This document shows positions 1 to 11,338 of a stretch of 64,000 nucleotides of DNA, one piece after another; position 1 is the stretch's first letter; each line of letters starts with the position of its first letter. Under the pieces are notes generated by a model. The model saw nothing but the letters and a program-made list of their open reading frames with translations. It was not told the origin of the DNA and did not search any database. This stretch comes from Aricia agestis (Eukaryota > Arthropoda > Insecta > Lepidoptera > Lycaenidae): contig NC_056428.1 in assembly GCF_905147365.1 (NCBI RefSeq), positions 7,284,001 to 7,348,000 of the forward strand, given 5' to 3'. Made by a program: the position numbers and the translations under genes.

Positions 1-597
1 GCGGGTGGCCAATCAGTAGGGACTCACAAGCGAGCGGTGACGCACGCGCAAGATTTTTCGTCGCGTATCTACTGTTTACTGATCATAGAGGAATTTTATT
101 CATGATACTGATTTAACCGCTGTGACAAAATCGTTATAAATCTTATAAAAATGAACAATTAAAAAAGGCCTACGAAAAATGTATTTGAATAAGGTATTTA
201 AATACAAAAATTAGATAAAAACTATACAAACATAGCAAATAAACCAATTTCATACAAAGAAACACACAAACTACACAGAAATAAACACAAGTTACTATGT
301 TTAAATTGTAAAAGTTTCCTGCACTATAATCGAATATATAAAACTACTATAAAATATAGGTAGGATTCCTAAAATTTTATATTACTATAAAAAGGTTTGC
401 TATTCGTACCAACAGTAGGTAATTAAAAAATATTATTTTGTTTTCTAAAAGGCGAAAACCTTGATTTCGTCAGAAAAGGTACGAGTTATGCGATAGACAG
501 AGAGCGGACATGTAGGTGAATATAATTGTAGGCACCTAGCACTGCGCGGTCGGAATTTGAACTTTATAGTATCGTAGCATGAGTCGTTGTTTCTTAA

Positions 598-666
598 AAC
601 GGGTTTCGCCATAATATAATATATTAGTAGTTAGTACCAACAGAATTCCCACTGGCGAAACCCGTT
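598..666. repeat. Short MITE-like hairpin (13-bp inverted ends)
   Basis: AACGGGTTTCGCC at 598-610 is repeated inverted as GGCGAAACCCGTT at 654-666, around a 43-bp AT-rich centre. The rest of 1-990 is AT-rich and shows no gene that I can support. Confidence 0.5.
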
Positions 667-996
667 ATAATATTCTGTGACAAGGGTCACCAAATGGCAG
701 ACCGCGGCCCGCATCTGGACCGCCCGCGCCATCCATTGTGTGCGGACCAAGCATTTTCAAAGAACTTCGTTAAAATAAATTTCGGTCTCGACTTACTGAT
801 GAACATTTTGATGTCAATAGCTTGCACCAATATTTCAAAAATCTAAAAATATGTGGACTGCAATGGTAATTTCGTTTCTGCAATGGTAATTTCATTTCTT
901 AAAATGGACCCCTGATCTAGTATGTTAATTTTAACTACATAACTACTAATTGCATAAGTAATTTTCTACATATTTTGTCTTTTAATATTTTTTCAG

Positions 997-1101
997 GCAT
1001 ATGAAGAATTAAAATCAACTGTCGAAGAGTACACAAAAATAGTTATAAGAACCTCCGAAGATATGAAGCTTGCGCAAATGGATTGTGGCGTGGTTAATTA
1101 A
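997..1101 (+). CDS. Possible 3' terminal coding exon of an unrecognised upstream gene
   Basis: A pyrimidine-rich tract ending in TTTCAG (991-996) is followed by 35 codons that stay open and end in TAA at 1099-1101. An AATAAA lies just downstream (about 1108). The 34-residue peptide is acidic and charged (starts AYEELKSTVEEY, ends DCGVVN) and looks like the end of a helical or coiled-coil protein. I do not recognise the family, and no upstream exon could be placed in 1-990. It may be the last exon of a plus-strand gene whose body lies left of the window, or a chance open stretch. The splice-site, stop and poly(A) arrangement is the only support. Confidence 0.35.
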   Translation, partial: AYEELKSTVEEYTKIVIRTSEDMKLAQMDCGVVN

Positions 1102-1493
1102 ATTTCAAATAAAACAATTTCTTTTTAACATGTCACTTTTAATTTCCCATAAAACTTTGCTATAATAATTATTATTATTGGTTTAAATTATTTGGCAACA
1201 AACCTTGGCTAAAATATATCACATGTTTCGAAACAATATAACTTGATTTTAAGTAAATAAAAATTATAATATTATAGTAATTGTAACTTAATTGGTAACT
1301 TTTTGAGCAATAAAACAATGTTCTTGGCAAACTTTAAACATTTGGTAAAGTAGCATATACTTTTAGGTTTTAACAGTTTATGTAGCCAAATGGCAAAAAA
1401 CGGAACCCTTATTATCTGCTTTTAGACCTGAAATCCGGCAAGTGCGCCATATAGATTTATAGCTATATGGCGCAAGTATGGAATTATTTCCAT

Positions 1494-1833
1494 ACGTGGG
1501 AGAGCCATGCTTCGGCACGAATGGGCCGGCTCGACCGGATAAATACCACGTTCTCACAGAAAACCGGCGTGAAACAGCGCTTGCGCTGTGTTTCGCCGAG
1601 TGAGTAAGTTTACCGGAGGCCCAATCCCCTAACCCCTACCCTATTCCCTTCCCTACCCTCAACTATTCCCTTCCCTTCCCTTCCCTACCCTCCCCTATTA
1701 CCCTATTCCCTCTTAAAAGGCCGGCAACGCACTTGCAGCTCTTCTGATGCTGCGAGTGTCCATGGGCGACGGAAGTTGCTTTCCATCAGGTGACCCGTTT
1801 GCTCGTTTGCCCCCTTATTTCATAAAAAAAAAA
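1494..1833 (+). repeat. SINE, copy 1 (Lepidoptera, Metulj-like)
   Basis: About 340 bp. It starts ACGTGGGAGAGCCATGCTTC, has a CCCTA/TTCCC-rich middle, and ends in CCCCTTATTTCATAAAA with an A tail. A nearly identical copy lies at 26609-26941 and an inverted 3' fragment at 33967-34094. The conserved 3' end and A tail indicate retroposition. The name Metulj-like is from memory of lepidopteran SINEs and is tentative. The short ORF inside this copy is not a gene. Confidence 0.7.
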
Positions 1834-1917
1834 TACTGCTGCTTAAAAAAATACGCTCTGCCACACTTATTAATGTCTGTGGTCCGGCTTATACTCACAT
1901 CCGAGCTTAGAGTAGAT

Positions 1918-2012
1918 AGACTCGGTATTCGATAAAACACGAATAAAATGACTTTTTCTAAAAATGATTCCTAGCTAGATCGATTTATCGCCCCCGAAAC
2001 CCCCGTTATAAC
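1918..2012 (+). repeat. Dispersed retroelement-like 3' fragment
   Basis: The stretch CTCGGTATTCGATAAAACAC through TAGATCGATTTATCGCCCCC is shared with 14060-14150. It is a common lepidopteran dispersed sequence. I cannot assign its class with certainty. Confidence 0.5.
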
Positions 2013-2134
2013 GTTTGGCGCCTAATACATTCCGGCGATTTTTCGTTCAGCCGCATTTATTCCGGCTAATCGTTAAACCGCTGCATTACAAAATGGCTCT
2101 GTTTTTCAAAACAGCTAGCCGTAATGGTCTAAGA

Positions 2135-2798
2135 TTAGTGATCGAAGGTCGCAGACGAATTGTATAATCCGCCGTATTACATTATAGTAGAGGATACCGT
2201 GGGAGGTCGACCTTCACCGATCTGATAACCAGATGAGACATATTTTTTATCAAATATAATTTATAAACAAATATGTCTATAATTACTTGCCTATCTAAAA
2301 GTGCTCATGGCTATTTTTAATTAAATTAACTTATTTTTTTTTTCATCTCTTTTATTCGTTTGATAACCAAATTAATTTTATTTCACTGTTAGTTTTTAAC
2401 ACACAGAATATGCCTCAGTAGGCTTGCCTACTCATTTCTGTGTGCCGAGCCTGGCAAGCCGATGTGAACAGGTAAGTCAATATGACTCCATCGTTCTGCT
2501 AACTTATCGAAAGTTATATCAGATTTTAGATTATTTTATTACAAAATTAGTCGTATAGACTTGCCTGCAAAAAATCATACTTAAAGTACTATTGCCTAGC
2601 TAAAAACTTAAAAAAAATAGCCATGAACACTTTTAGATAGGCAAGTAATTATAGGCATATATTTGTTTATAAATTATATATGATAAAAAATATGTCTCAT
2701 GTGGTTATCAGATCGGTGAAGGTCGACCTCCCACGGTATCCTCTACTATAATGTAATACGGCGGATTATACAATTCGTCTGCGACCTTCGATCACTAA
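2135..2798. mobile_element. Foldback element with ~185-bp inverted arms
   Basis: The left arm (2135 to about 2320) begins TTAGTGATCGAAGGTCGCAG and recurs inverted at about 2610-2798 with few mismatches. The centre holds a small stem (CACAGAA...TTCTGTG, 2401-2445). There is no coding capacity. A third partial copy of the end occurs at about 3860. This is a non-autonomous foldback or long-TIR MITE. Confidence 0.8.
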
Positions 2799-4837
2799 TA
2801 TACAAGATACACAGTCCCATACAAAACCTCTCGAAAATCTTTCGCCAAGTAAAAGTGTTTAAAAAAGTATACATTTATCTAAAATCAACCTTAATAATAG
2901 TTATTAAAGATCTTTTTTTAAAACAATGTACAATGTGTGTTTACAAAGCAATAAATTTTTACGAACGACGCACGCTTCAAACTAAATTCAACCATCTTTA
3001 AGACATATGGACATATGTCTTAAAGTTTAAATTATTACAATTCCAAAAAAGCACTACAATAATTTTACGGCCGCACTTCGCCGCTGGAACAGGGTGAAGT
3101 AAAGTATGAGTGGAGTCGAACTGTTCAACATTTTTTGTTGATTGTAATAATTTTAATAGTCCATTTTTTCATTTTTCCAAAGTTTAATGTATAAAGTGTG
3201 GAGTAATTATTTTTACTTGTAATATTATGTTGTTCTAATATGTTTAATTTTATCGTTAACTAAAATATACGTGTATACATTGAATATAAATGCTTAGAAC
3301 ATACAACGCTCGCTAAAATCGGCTTAAAAATTGTTCGCATCTTTGCCGTGCTATAACTGATATCCAATCTCCAAATCTAACTGGATCTCGAGGAAACCTA
3401 AAAAAAATATATTCCTCAATAAAATAAATAATAATTAATAGCGACTCCACCAAATGGAACAGAAACACAGTGTAACCCAAACATTTCAAATGGGCATGAT
3501 AAACTACGATAAGTACCTTTAGTATGAGTATTCGCAATGGAGATGGTTTATACCTCGTGTTGATTTATTTACAACTTAATTTTAAAACTGTTTTTTGTTG
3601 ATTTCTTAACGAAATACCAATATTTATAATACAATGGTATGAAATATATTAGGATAAAATTAATACTTACCGGAAATATGAAATTCCATCCTTTTTTTGC
3701 GTTTTAAACGTATGATTTTTACAATTGTTGAACGAGCACTGGGACATGCTTCCCAGCGGAGCGATCGAGCACTACTAAATCGAAAGTCCACCAGAATGTT
3801 GCATTTGGTGCTCTTTTAGTGAGGTCGTTTTTTGCCGCGGACTGTGAATCCTGTATATTAGTGATCGAAGTCTGCGACATATATACAAGAATTGCTCGTT
3901 TAAAGATATAAGATAGGTATAAAATAAACTAAATAAATTAATATCTGAATAGTGAAATTGTTTCTAGCATTAACTTTATATGACACCTTAATGAAGTCTT
4001 TTTTCGAGCGAGCATGTTAATTTAATTAATAATATTACATTTATACACTTTTATGTTATTATGTGACACAGGTAGTGTTTAAGTAAATTTAAACTACATT
4101 AATTAAATTAATTATAAATTAAATACATAACACAATGAATAATTAAGGTGAGATTAAAGCTGATATGTCACCATCTTGTTTAACAAATGAAAATACACAT
4201 TACATTTATAAGTCTGTAAATATTAATTACTTCCTTTTGAGAGAGCCATTTTAGCAAGTCCGGATTTATATTTTTATTAGTAAATGTCACCCCCCTAGGA
4301 CGCCGCCGCCTCTAAGGCCTATCCTATTTATAAATCCAGGGCTGCATCTTAGACATAAATAGGTCAGCTGGATCAGTTAATTAACACCCTTATAAAACAA
4401 ATAACATGTTAGTTTTCCTGCTTTGTAAGTGTAAACCACCACAACCAGATAATTAAGTATCCTAAGACGAAAAATCAATTAACTATCAGAGAAGATGATT
4501 CCTATTTCCTAGGCAGATGGGGACCTACGTAGTTTGTTTGCGTTACGTCAAACCCAGCCGACAGATCACAATTTGACATGATCCGATCAAATGACGTTAG
4601 TCTGTCAACTGCCTAGGAATCAATTTCCTCGATGGTACCTTCTACAAGCTATAAGAGCGTTTCTCAAAAAATTTGTACCATTTTTTAGAAAATATGATAA
4701 AATAAAAATGTTTAAATATTACCGATTTTTTTATTTTAAGGTATGGGTAAATGTCTACAAAATTAGGAATAGGGGTTGTTTTCAAACATAAAATGTTAAT
4801 AAATAGCAAAATCTATTAAAACAAACCCGAGGTGCAG
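2799..4837. other. AT-rich intergenic stretch with repeat fragments
   Basis: No gene is supported. A repeat end ending TACAAGAATTGCTCG occurs at about 3868-3916 and recurs at 14990-15032. A CCGCCGCC-containing patch lies at about 4290. The ORFs at 3313-3537 and 4591-4791 have no recognisable features and AT-driven composition. Confidence 0.4.
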
Positions 4838-5234
4838 AAAATTTCCTATTTTGTTACCTTTACTAGATTACGTAAATTCAATGTTGAATTGTGTTATTAG
4901 AAATTGTATTTGATTAAATGGGATACTAAAACAAAATTTAGTTTGTTTTTAAAATAACTGTCTATTTTTAACAGTAAAATTTTAAAATATAGGCGGTAAT
5001 GTTTCCTTTACATTACTATTCGACCACAACTCTTTGTCATCTTTACAATATTGAGTCTATTTTATCTTGTATTTTTTTTATACATATATAATGCAAAAAA
5101 AACGAAGTATTTATTTTTGTCTTCATCACAAAAACAATAATAATATAAATATTTAAAAAAAAAAAACAAAGAAATGTGCGCCCGCTTTTATGGGACAGTA
5201 ACCAAAATATAATTCTGGTAACAAAATAGGATTT
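4838..5234. repeat. Small TIR element ending TTTCCTATTTTGTTACC
   Basis: TTTCCTATTTTGTTACC near 4842 recurs inverted at 5215-5233 and direct again at about 5517. Two facing copies could bound a MITE of about 400 bp, with a third end further right. The interior is AT-rich and non-coding. Confidence 0.45.
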
Positions 5235-6404
5235 CTTAAACCTAGTCTACACAGTAGTACAAATAAAAAAAACCTGTTATATTTAAGAGTATCATTTCTC
5301 TGTTTCTTTACGATCCTTTGGTATAAAATCAGTATCTGAAACAAAATATTGTTTGTCTAATCTTATTACATAATAATCAAAAATATCAATGTTGCTTAAA
5401 ATTATATGCCAAAACAAGATGAGCAAATAATAGTATCTTTAAAAGCTTGGCTACGACTCATGTAATTTTCATAATTATTATAATAAAAATCACATAGTCA
5501 ACACTCTGCCTTACAATTTCCTATTTTGTTACCTTCTTTTCCTTATATACGTTACCACTCAAAAGTAACAAAAAAGGAAGTAACGAATAAAGTTAAATAA
5601 ACTTTTTTTCTTGTATACGCGTACAACTAAAACTAATACTCGTTTATGATTTGACTTACGAAATCAAAATTGGGAGCTTTAATGGATCTTAAGGCGAAAT
5701 AATAATAATATTAGAGCTTACCTGCGTTTCTTGGGTAACAAAGACTGGAAATTTTCTGGAGCACTACGCTAATAGACAACCTTCTGTTTGCGCACGTGGA
5801 ACGTAAAGGAAATATCAAAACGAAAATTAGATGGATATCGAGCTTAACAATTTTGCCACTATACTAAAAGATATTTATACCAAAATAGACTCCAAAATTT
5901 AAAAAAATATGGTCACAAAAAAGGAATTTCAAAGAGGAACTTTTCCCGCGTTACAATAAAATCATTATTTATTAAATAAATTTGTTCTAATACGACCAAA
6001 TATTATTTTTAAATGATTAATGGTCTTGCAGCCCTAAATAAATACTTAAGTTGTTTCAAAAATTTCCGCAAGGCCTTACAAATACAATCAATTGTTTGGG
6101 AAGTTATGAAATTGGGACACTTCATTTTTCATACGACTAGATTAGACTGATTTTTAAAATATTTTTATAGTTAATAATTTATTTATATAACTCTAATTTG
6201 TAAATGTTTTTTAATGAATTTATTTAGCTTACTACGTATACAATTTAATAGAAACGGGTAATGGTCTATTTTATGTATAGAAAAACATATTTTAAAATGT
6301 GGGACAAAGATTTAGATAGAAAGTACACTTTTTTTGAGAAATGCTCTTAAGCTATTTATAAAACTAAGAAATGAAAACAATACAGCTAATTTAAAGATAT
6401 ATCA

Positions 6405-7450
6405 TTATTTAGCTATTTTAACCCTCATAATTGTTAATGTAAAACGCACAATCTTCTCATAAATTAGAAACATTAATGCTGCAGTCATAATAGTCTGTAG
6501 CAGCTTAGCCTCTAAGCCCCGAAAGATATTTGCAGGATCTCTTTTGACATCTTTAATTAATGGTTTCATACTCGCTCCAGCTCTCAGTCTAGATTGTACT
6601 AACTGCAGAGGGTATGTCATAGTAGTCGCAATGCCTTTCGCAATGGCTCCAATAAGGAAGGCCGTTAAGGTATTGAATATTCTCTTTGATACAAGACGTC
6701 TCTTTAAGAACTCGTATACCATAAATTGTATTGCTGGATTGGAAACCAGGAGCAAGGAAGGCAAAGTGCCCGACCAGAGGCCCTTGGCTCCTTCTCTCTT
6801 AGAGATTTCATAGAGGCCTCGGTATAGACTCGGATACACATTTTTTTCCAACTTCATTCTCGTGTTCACAACCCACAATGGAGATGTGATGAGCACATTC
6901 ACACTGCCAGCCAACACACCAAACATCAAATCTGCTAAAGCTGAGTTATTGCTTTTCATAAAAGATCTTCTCAGAGAGTGGAAAGTGTAAAAGTATACAA
7001 AGTTCGACACAGACAAAGACTGTAATACAGGCAGCAAACCACGATATAGAGATTCCACACCTTCCTCGTTGAATAATTTCACTAATGTCTCCCATGTACT
7101 GCCTTGCAATTTTGCATCATCTTGAACTGCAATAATATTTAAATTTTTATTAAATTGTGAAATCATGATTACAATTTTTTTACAGATTTCATTTAAAGTA
7201 GGATTTATATTTAGTACCTTGCTGCCTTGAACGCAGCGTGTCTAAAGGATAGAATGCAGCCATACCAATCACGCTTCCCTAAAAATTAGTAAATCAATTA
7301 TTTTACAATGAATAATTAGACCTCAGTTCTTACATAATATAATATAGTACTTAATTATAATATCATCATGTTAAATAAAAATTAAAGTAAACTTACCGTT
7401 GCCCCAGCTAAGGCATGAACGAGAGTCTCGTAACTAAATAGTGAAGACAT
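6405..7450 (-). CDS. PMP34: Peroxisomal membrane protein PMP34 / SLC25A17-type carrier
   Basis: Three exons on the minus strand: 7450-7397, 7278-7218 and 7126-6405, giving 278 aa. All junctions are GT-AG and phases join (54+61+722 nt). It starts MSSLFSYETLVHALAGAT. The product is a mitochondrial-carrier-family protein with three repeats. Their signatures are PLDTLRSR in the first, SPLWVVNTRMK in the second and YPLQLVQSRLR in the third. The W and Q replacing the acidic residue in repeats 2 and 3 are typical of the PMP34 branch rather than mitochondrial carriers. PMP34 in other animals exchanges CoA, FAD, NAD or adenine nucleotides across the peroxisomal membrane. Length is slightly short of the human protein (about 307 aa). 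The gene appears intact. The largest exon alone has an in-frame Met at 7166, but that lies in the intron and is not the true start. Confidence 0.93.
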
Positions 7451-8008
7451 GACTATTTTATTGTTGAATGCTTATATCAAATCTTTAAAATACAGAAACA
7501 GTATGGCAATATAAAATTAAGGTGCTTTGAATTATCTCACCACATAAGAACTTGGACCTTGATACCTAACAAAAAATATTAGGTATTTGATAAAATATTA
7601 CGTGGTAAAGTTCAAGCTAAAAACTTCACTAATTTTTTATTATGATTTTTAACGAAACCATTAAATCTTATGAAAAACTTATACGAGTTAATGAAACTTA
7701 GGAAATTTAATTGTAATTTTATATTTTCTGGCAAAGGGCCCGGCCGCTTAAAACTATACGCATTTTTTTTCGAAAAGGATTTTAAAATTTAAACAAAAGT
7801 CAAAACAACACAATCATGACAAAATATGAGTAATGACAAACAGTCAGTGTCAACTGTCAACTGTCAGAACTCAAATTATTTTTTTAGTATTACTTATTAG
7901 TCTATCTAGAGTCTAGACTCTAGAGATAATATCGTATATTTTATATTAATGTGTATAGATATAACTACGACAGTATATATTAAGTCTATGGATACAACGA
8001 TTCCTGAA

Positions 8009-8211
8009 TCTATACTTGCTAATATTATAAATGCGAAACTGTGTCTGTCTGTCCGTCTATCTATCTGTTACCTCTTCATGCCCAAACCGCTTAACTGATT
8101 TTGCTGAAAACTGATATTAAGATACTTTATGTCCCGGGAAAGGACATAGGATACTTTTTATCCCGAAAAAATGTACGATTTTGACGCAACGGAGTTGCGG
8201 GCGTCATCTAG
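8009..8211 (+). mobile_element. Short non-autonomous Helitron
   Basis: It begins A|TCTATACTTGCTAATATTAT and ends GGGCGTCATCTAG|T. This matches the Helitron rule of TC...CTRR inserted between A and T. The interior carries (CTGT)n-like sequence and a decayed version of the standard lepidopteran Helitron body. It lies just upstream of the PMP34 gene. Confidence 0.75.
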
Positions 8212-8429
8212 TGATTCATAAATAATAATTATATAAGAAATTATTTCATAAATACATTTCTTAATTTTGTACAACAAAATAAATCTTTATTTTGTTTATC
8301 ATTAAAAATGCAAAAAATATATTTTGATATATTTTAGGCTAGTTTTATCGTTAAAGCGCTTATTCCACTTATCCTAGCTAGGAAGTCTTAGCTAGAATTC
8401 CTAAAAAATTTAATCAAGTGGGATAACAT

Positions 8430-8600
8430 TTACGGCCTTTCCCAATATTCAATCTATCTCTGGTTTGATATACAACCAATCGCAATTCGCAGCTAACATT
8501 GAATTGACATAAATTATATGTCTCTAACGTCTAATGTGAGCTATTCCTATCTCTAGTAGGGCAAAACCAGAGATAGATCAAATATTGGGAACGGCCGTTA
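8430..8600. mobile_element. MITE family A, copy 1 (ACGGCCGTTCCCAATATT ends)
   Basis: Inverted ends ACGGCCTTTCCCAATATTC (left) and ATATTGGGAACGGCCGT (right) surround about 130 bp. The subterminal motif GATCTATCTCTGG is also inverted. Other copies are at 27986-28147 and 31863-31956. Confidence 0.8.
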
Positions 8601-8689
8601 GAAAGCTAGGATCCTAGCTAGGTTAGGATCCTAGCTTTATAAATCTGTGGTTCGCACTTCAAACTTCAAAAGACGTTGACGTACAGCGT

Positions 8690-8880
8690 GCTATATATGT
8701 TACGCTCAAAGACCGAAATTGCTTAATGAGCGAAAAAATGGCTCACAACGCGTTGTGGTCACAGTGAAACAACCACGACGCGAATTTCGCGTCGCGGTTC
8801 TAATGAAAACGGCCACGACGCGTTCTGGCAATCGCAAAAAGACCATAACGCGAAATTTGTGTCGTGGCTGATATGCTATT
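8690..8880. repeat. CGACGCG-rich repeated patch
   Basis: Several variants of ACGACGCGAATTTCGCGTCG occur in 190 bp (8751-8880), including a near-perfect palindrome at about 8776-8800. There is no coding signal. Its function is unknown. Confidence 0.4.
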
Positions 8881-9410
8881 CGTTTTTCTTGATTTGTTCT
8901 TGATTGATTAATCCTCCATAGGTATGGAAGATTATATTTGAATTACCACGCGTACTAGAAAATATTTTTTCTTTTACTAAACTACTAAATTACTAAACTT
9001 TTTTGTTATTTCAGCAAGATTATCCAAGTATATAATTAGAAAAATAATTACATTACATTATTTGAAACGTCATATTAACGAACAAGAAATTAAAAACTCT
9101 TTTTATATTAAATAACTGGCAACACTTATTTTATGACCGTATTGGATCCAATCTCTCAGCAAATGTCAAAAATCTATGATCAAGGAAGAAATGAATCATA
9201 TGTCTATATTACAATTTACATCCAATATCATTGACTCAATGATCTCGGAGTCGGATCCAATATATATTATGATTGTAGTTAATCTAATACCTATCCACTT
9301 ATCTGAAAATTGAACTTTGAGTTTTAAATTTCTTCTTCGTCTTTTTCTTTTTTTTTCTCTTCTTATAATGGCTTCTATATCACTTCGGCTATAACCATGG
9401 CCAGTGTCGA

Positions 9411-9783
9411 GTATAATATTATGGCGGGAAAACAATATTCTTTAATACATTAATTTTTTCTATATTATCGTCAGGTCAGTCAGGTCTAAAGTCTAGTCAA
9501 AGTCTAAGTATAAAGTCAATTCAGTCAAGAAGTCAAGTCGGTTGATTTAGTAAAGTGGTAGACGCTTTACTGAAACTTTCGATAGAGTTTTAGAGGGAAC
9601 ACAAAAGAGCACGTTTCTAGTTATTACATCACTTTCCCACACTTGTGCACGATAACGAATATCTAATGGTTAATATCCTACCAATATTACACATTAAAAA
9701 CCCAGATAACACAATTTTAGGAAAATAATATAATAAATTAAAAACACGACATCACTCTTTCACATTCTCCGCAAAACTCCTTC
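9411..9783 (+). repeat. Dispersed repeat R370, copy 1
   Basis: About 370 bp that recurs in the same orientation at 31131-31496 with high identity. Shared landmarks are TCAGGTCTAAAGTCTAGTCA, AGTGGTAGACGCTTTACTGA and CACACTTGTGCACGATAA. There are no TIRs of its own and no ORF. The class is unknown. Confidence 0.75.
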
Positions 9784-10045
9784 GTCTTTTTTATCAACCA
9801 ATCACAGTCGATCTTGCTTAAAAATTGTACAGATTATCCAACTTAGTTTAGGTGCTACGGGACCCAATTTTTGTTTGTTTGAAAGTTTCACCCACCTCAC
9901 ACCTGCTAGTAATCTTCAGGTTGGTGAAACTTTCGAACAAAAAAAAAATTGGGTTCCAAATTTAAACGTAGCAACTAAATTAAGTTGGATAATATGTGCA
10001 ATTTTTAAGCAAGATCGACTGTGATTGGTTGATAAAAAGACGAAG
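9781..10045. mobile_element. Foldback MITE (TTATCAACCAATCACAG ends)
   Basis: TTATCAACCAATCACAGTCG at 9791 recurs inverted as CGACTGTGATTGGTTGATAA at about 10018-10034. The arms extend inward for about 100 bp, around a CACCTCACACCTGCTAG centre. Confidence 0.75.
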
Positions 10046-10742
10046 AAGAAGTTTAAAACTCAAAGTTCAAAGGTAGTAAAATATCTTTGTCAAAGTTCGA
10101 TTTTCAGTTAGTGAAAATTATTTTGTAGCAACTCTTTCAAAAATTGTAAATTAGTGGATTAATTATTGAAAAACAAAAGGTAAGCCATTGTAAAATGTAA
10201 ATATAACCGTAAATTGATAAATTGAAGCAAAACATAACTATGTCATACTGTGTTCTAATACAAAGTATGTCATAGTGATTATTTGCATATTTGTATAATA
10301 ATTTACAACTTAAACTATAATAATATGAAAAAGATAGATTATTATTTCATGGAAAATATTATAATGTATGCAGTTAATTTCGAAAATGTTGAAATGTGTC
10401 TATTGATTTATTGTAGTAATTAATTGCACGTTAAGGTTATGAACTTTAATAATTTATGTATGGAAATGTAGTAAATGAAAAACTTTTCATTAATTTCAGA
10501 TTTTTAGGTCCCTGTACTAGTTTGCAACATTTTAGTCTGCAGGCAATGGTTGTTAAGCGAAGATTTAAGGAGGAGGAGAAGGAAGGTATGGGATTATGAG
10601 AGGTGCGGCCACTAAGGGAAAATCCTCTGATCAAGTGAGGTGGTATACAGCTGGCCTGAGCCCACGCGATATATTTCAGCTGTCGTATGTACAGGGTGTA
10701 ACAAAACAAAGTAATAATACTTATGTGTGTATGTATAAAGAT

Positions 10743-10794
10743 GCGCGTCCACTGGATCGGAATCGGAGCGTAAGCAGCGGACGGATTTGTTGCC
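10743..10794 (+). repeat. MITE end fragment (GCGTCCACYGGATCGGAATC)
   Basis: A single end of the family also found as an inverted pair at 38335-38499. The shared core is GATCGGAATCGGAGCGTA followed by a GGATTTGTTGC motif. Confidence 0.6.
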
Positions 10795-11338
10795 TAAACC
10801 TTGTGGATTAAATCTGTTTAATTGTTTTGTGTTTATTTAGCTATGTACAATAATTTTTTGCGAAATAAAACATTTATTTGAGCTTATTTCTTTTTTTTTT
10901 TAATTTTTGGCATGTTTAGAGTGGAAGGTTTTGCACTTAAAAATTTTAACTTTAGTTTCAATTTAAAAAAATAATAAATGTCAATTTTTTTTCTTCTAAG
11001 TCCGACCTCTTGTAGTCTTGTTACGTAGCATTAGCATATGACATTCTCTTTGGTAATCTTTGGACGTGCTGCATCCAATTTACTTGGAATTTTAACTGTG
11101 TTGTATTTTAATTAAAAGTGTTTCATTTTATGACTTTAATTATTCTGTTTAGTTAGTTCAAAATATGTTACTTGTGTTCATAAGTACTTTAGGGTGTGAT
11201 TATTAAAAGGTAATTTAAGTGTAATTTAATAGTGCACAACTCGCATCAGTCGCCATTTTGTTGTGCTATTTTTAGGCGACATTTTTTTATTGTTATAAAA
11301 TTCTATAAGGCTCTACCATTAACAAAAGTTTTAAAAGA

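Larger units (their letters stand above)
9305..10073. mobile_element. Composite inverted-repeat element
   Basis: An outer inverted pair lies at 9305-9345 and 10034-10073 (TTGAACTTTGAGTTTTAAA with CTTCTTCGTC). It encloses a dispersed repeat (9411-9783) and an inner foldback (9781-10045). The left and right outer arms are about 40 bp and imperfect. The layout suggests an insertion inside an older foldback element, or capture of one repeat by another. Confidence 0.55.

Noticed and set aside
1747..1935. ORF of 62 aa
   Set aside because: Part of the SINE 3' end and its A tail.
6544..6813. Plus-strand ORF of 89 aa
   Set aside because: Antisense shadow of the PMP34 carrier exon.
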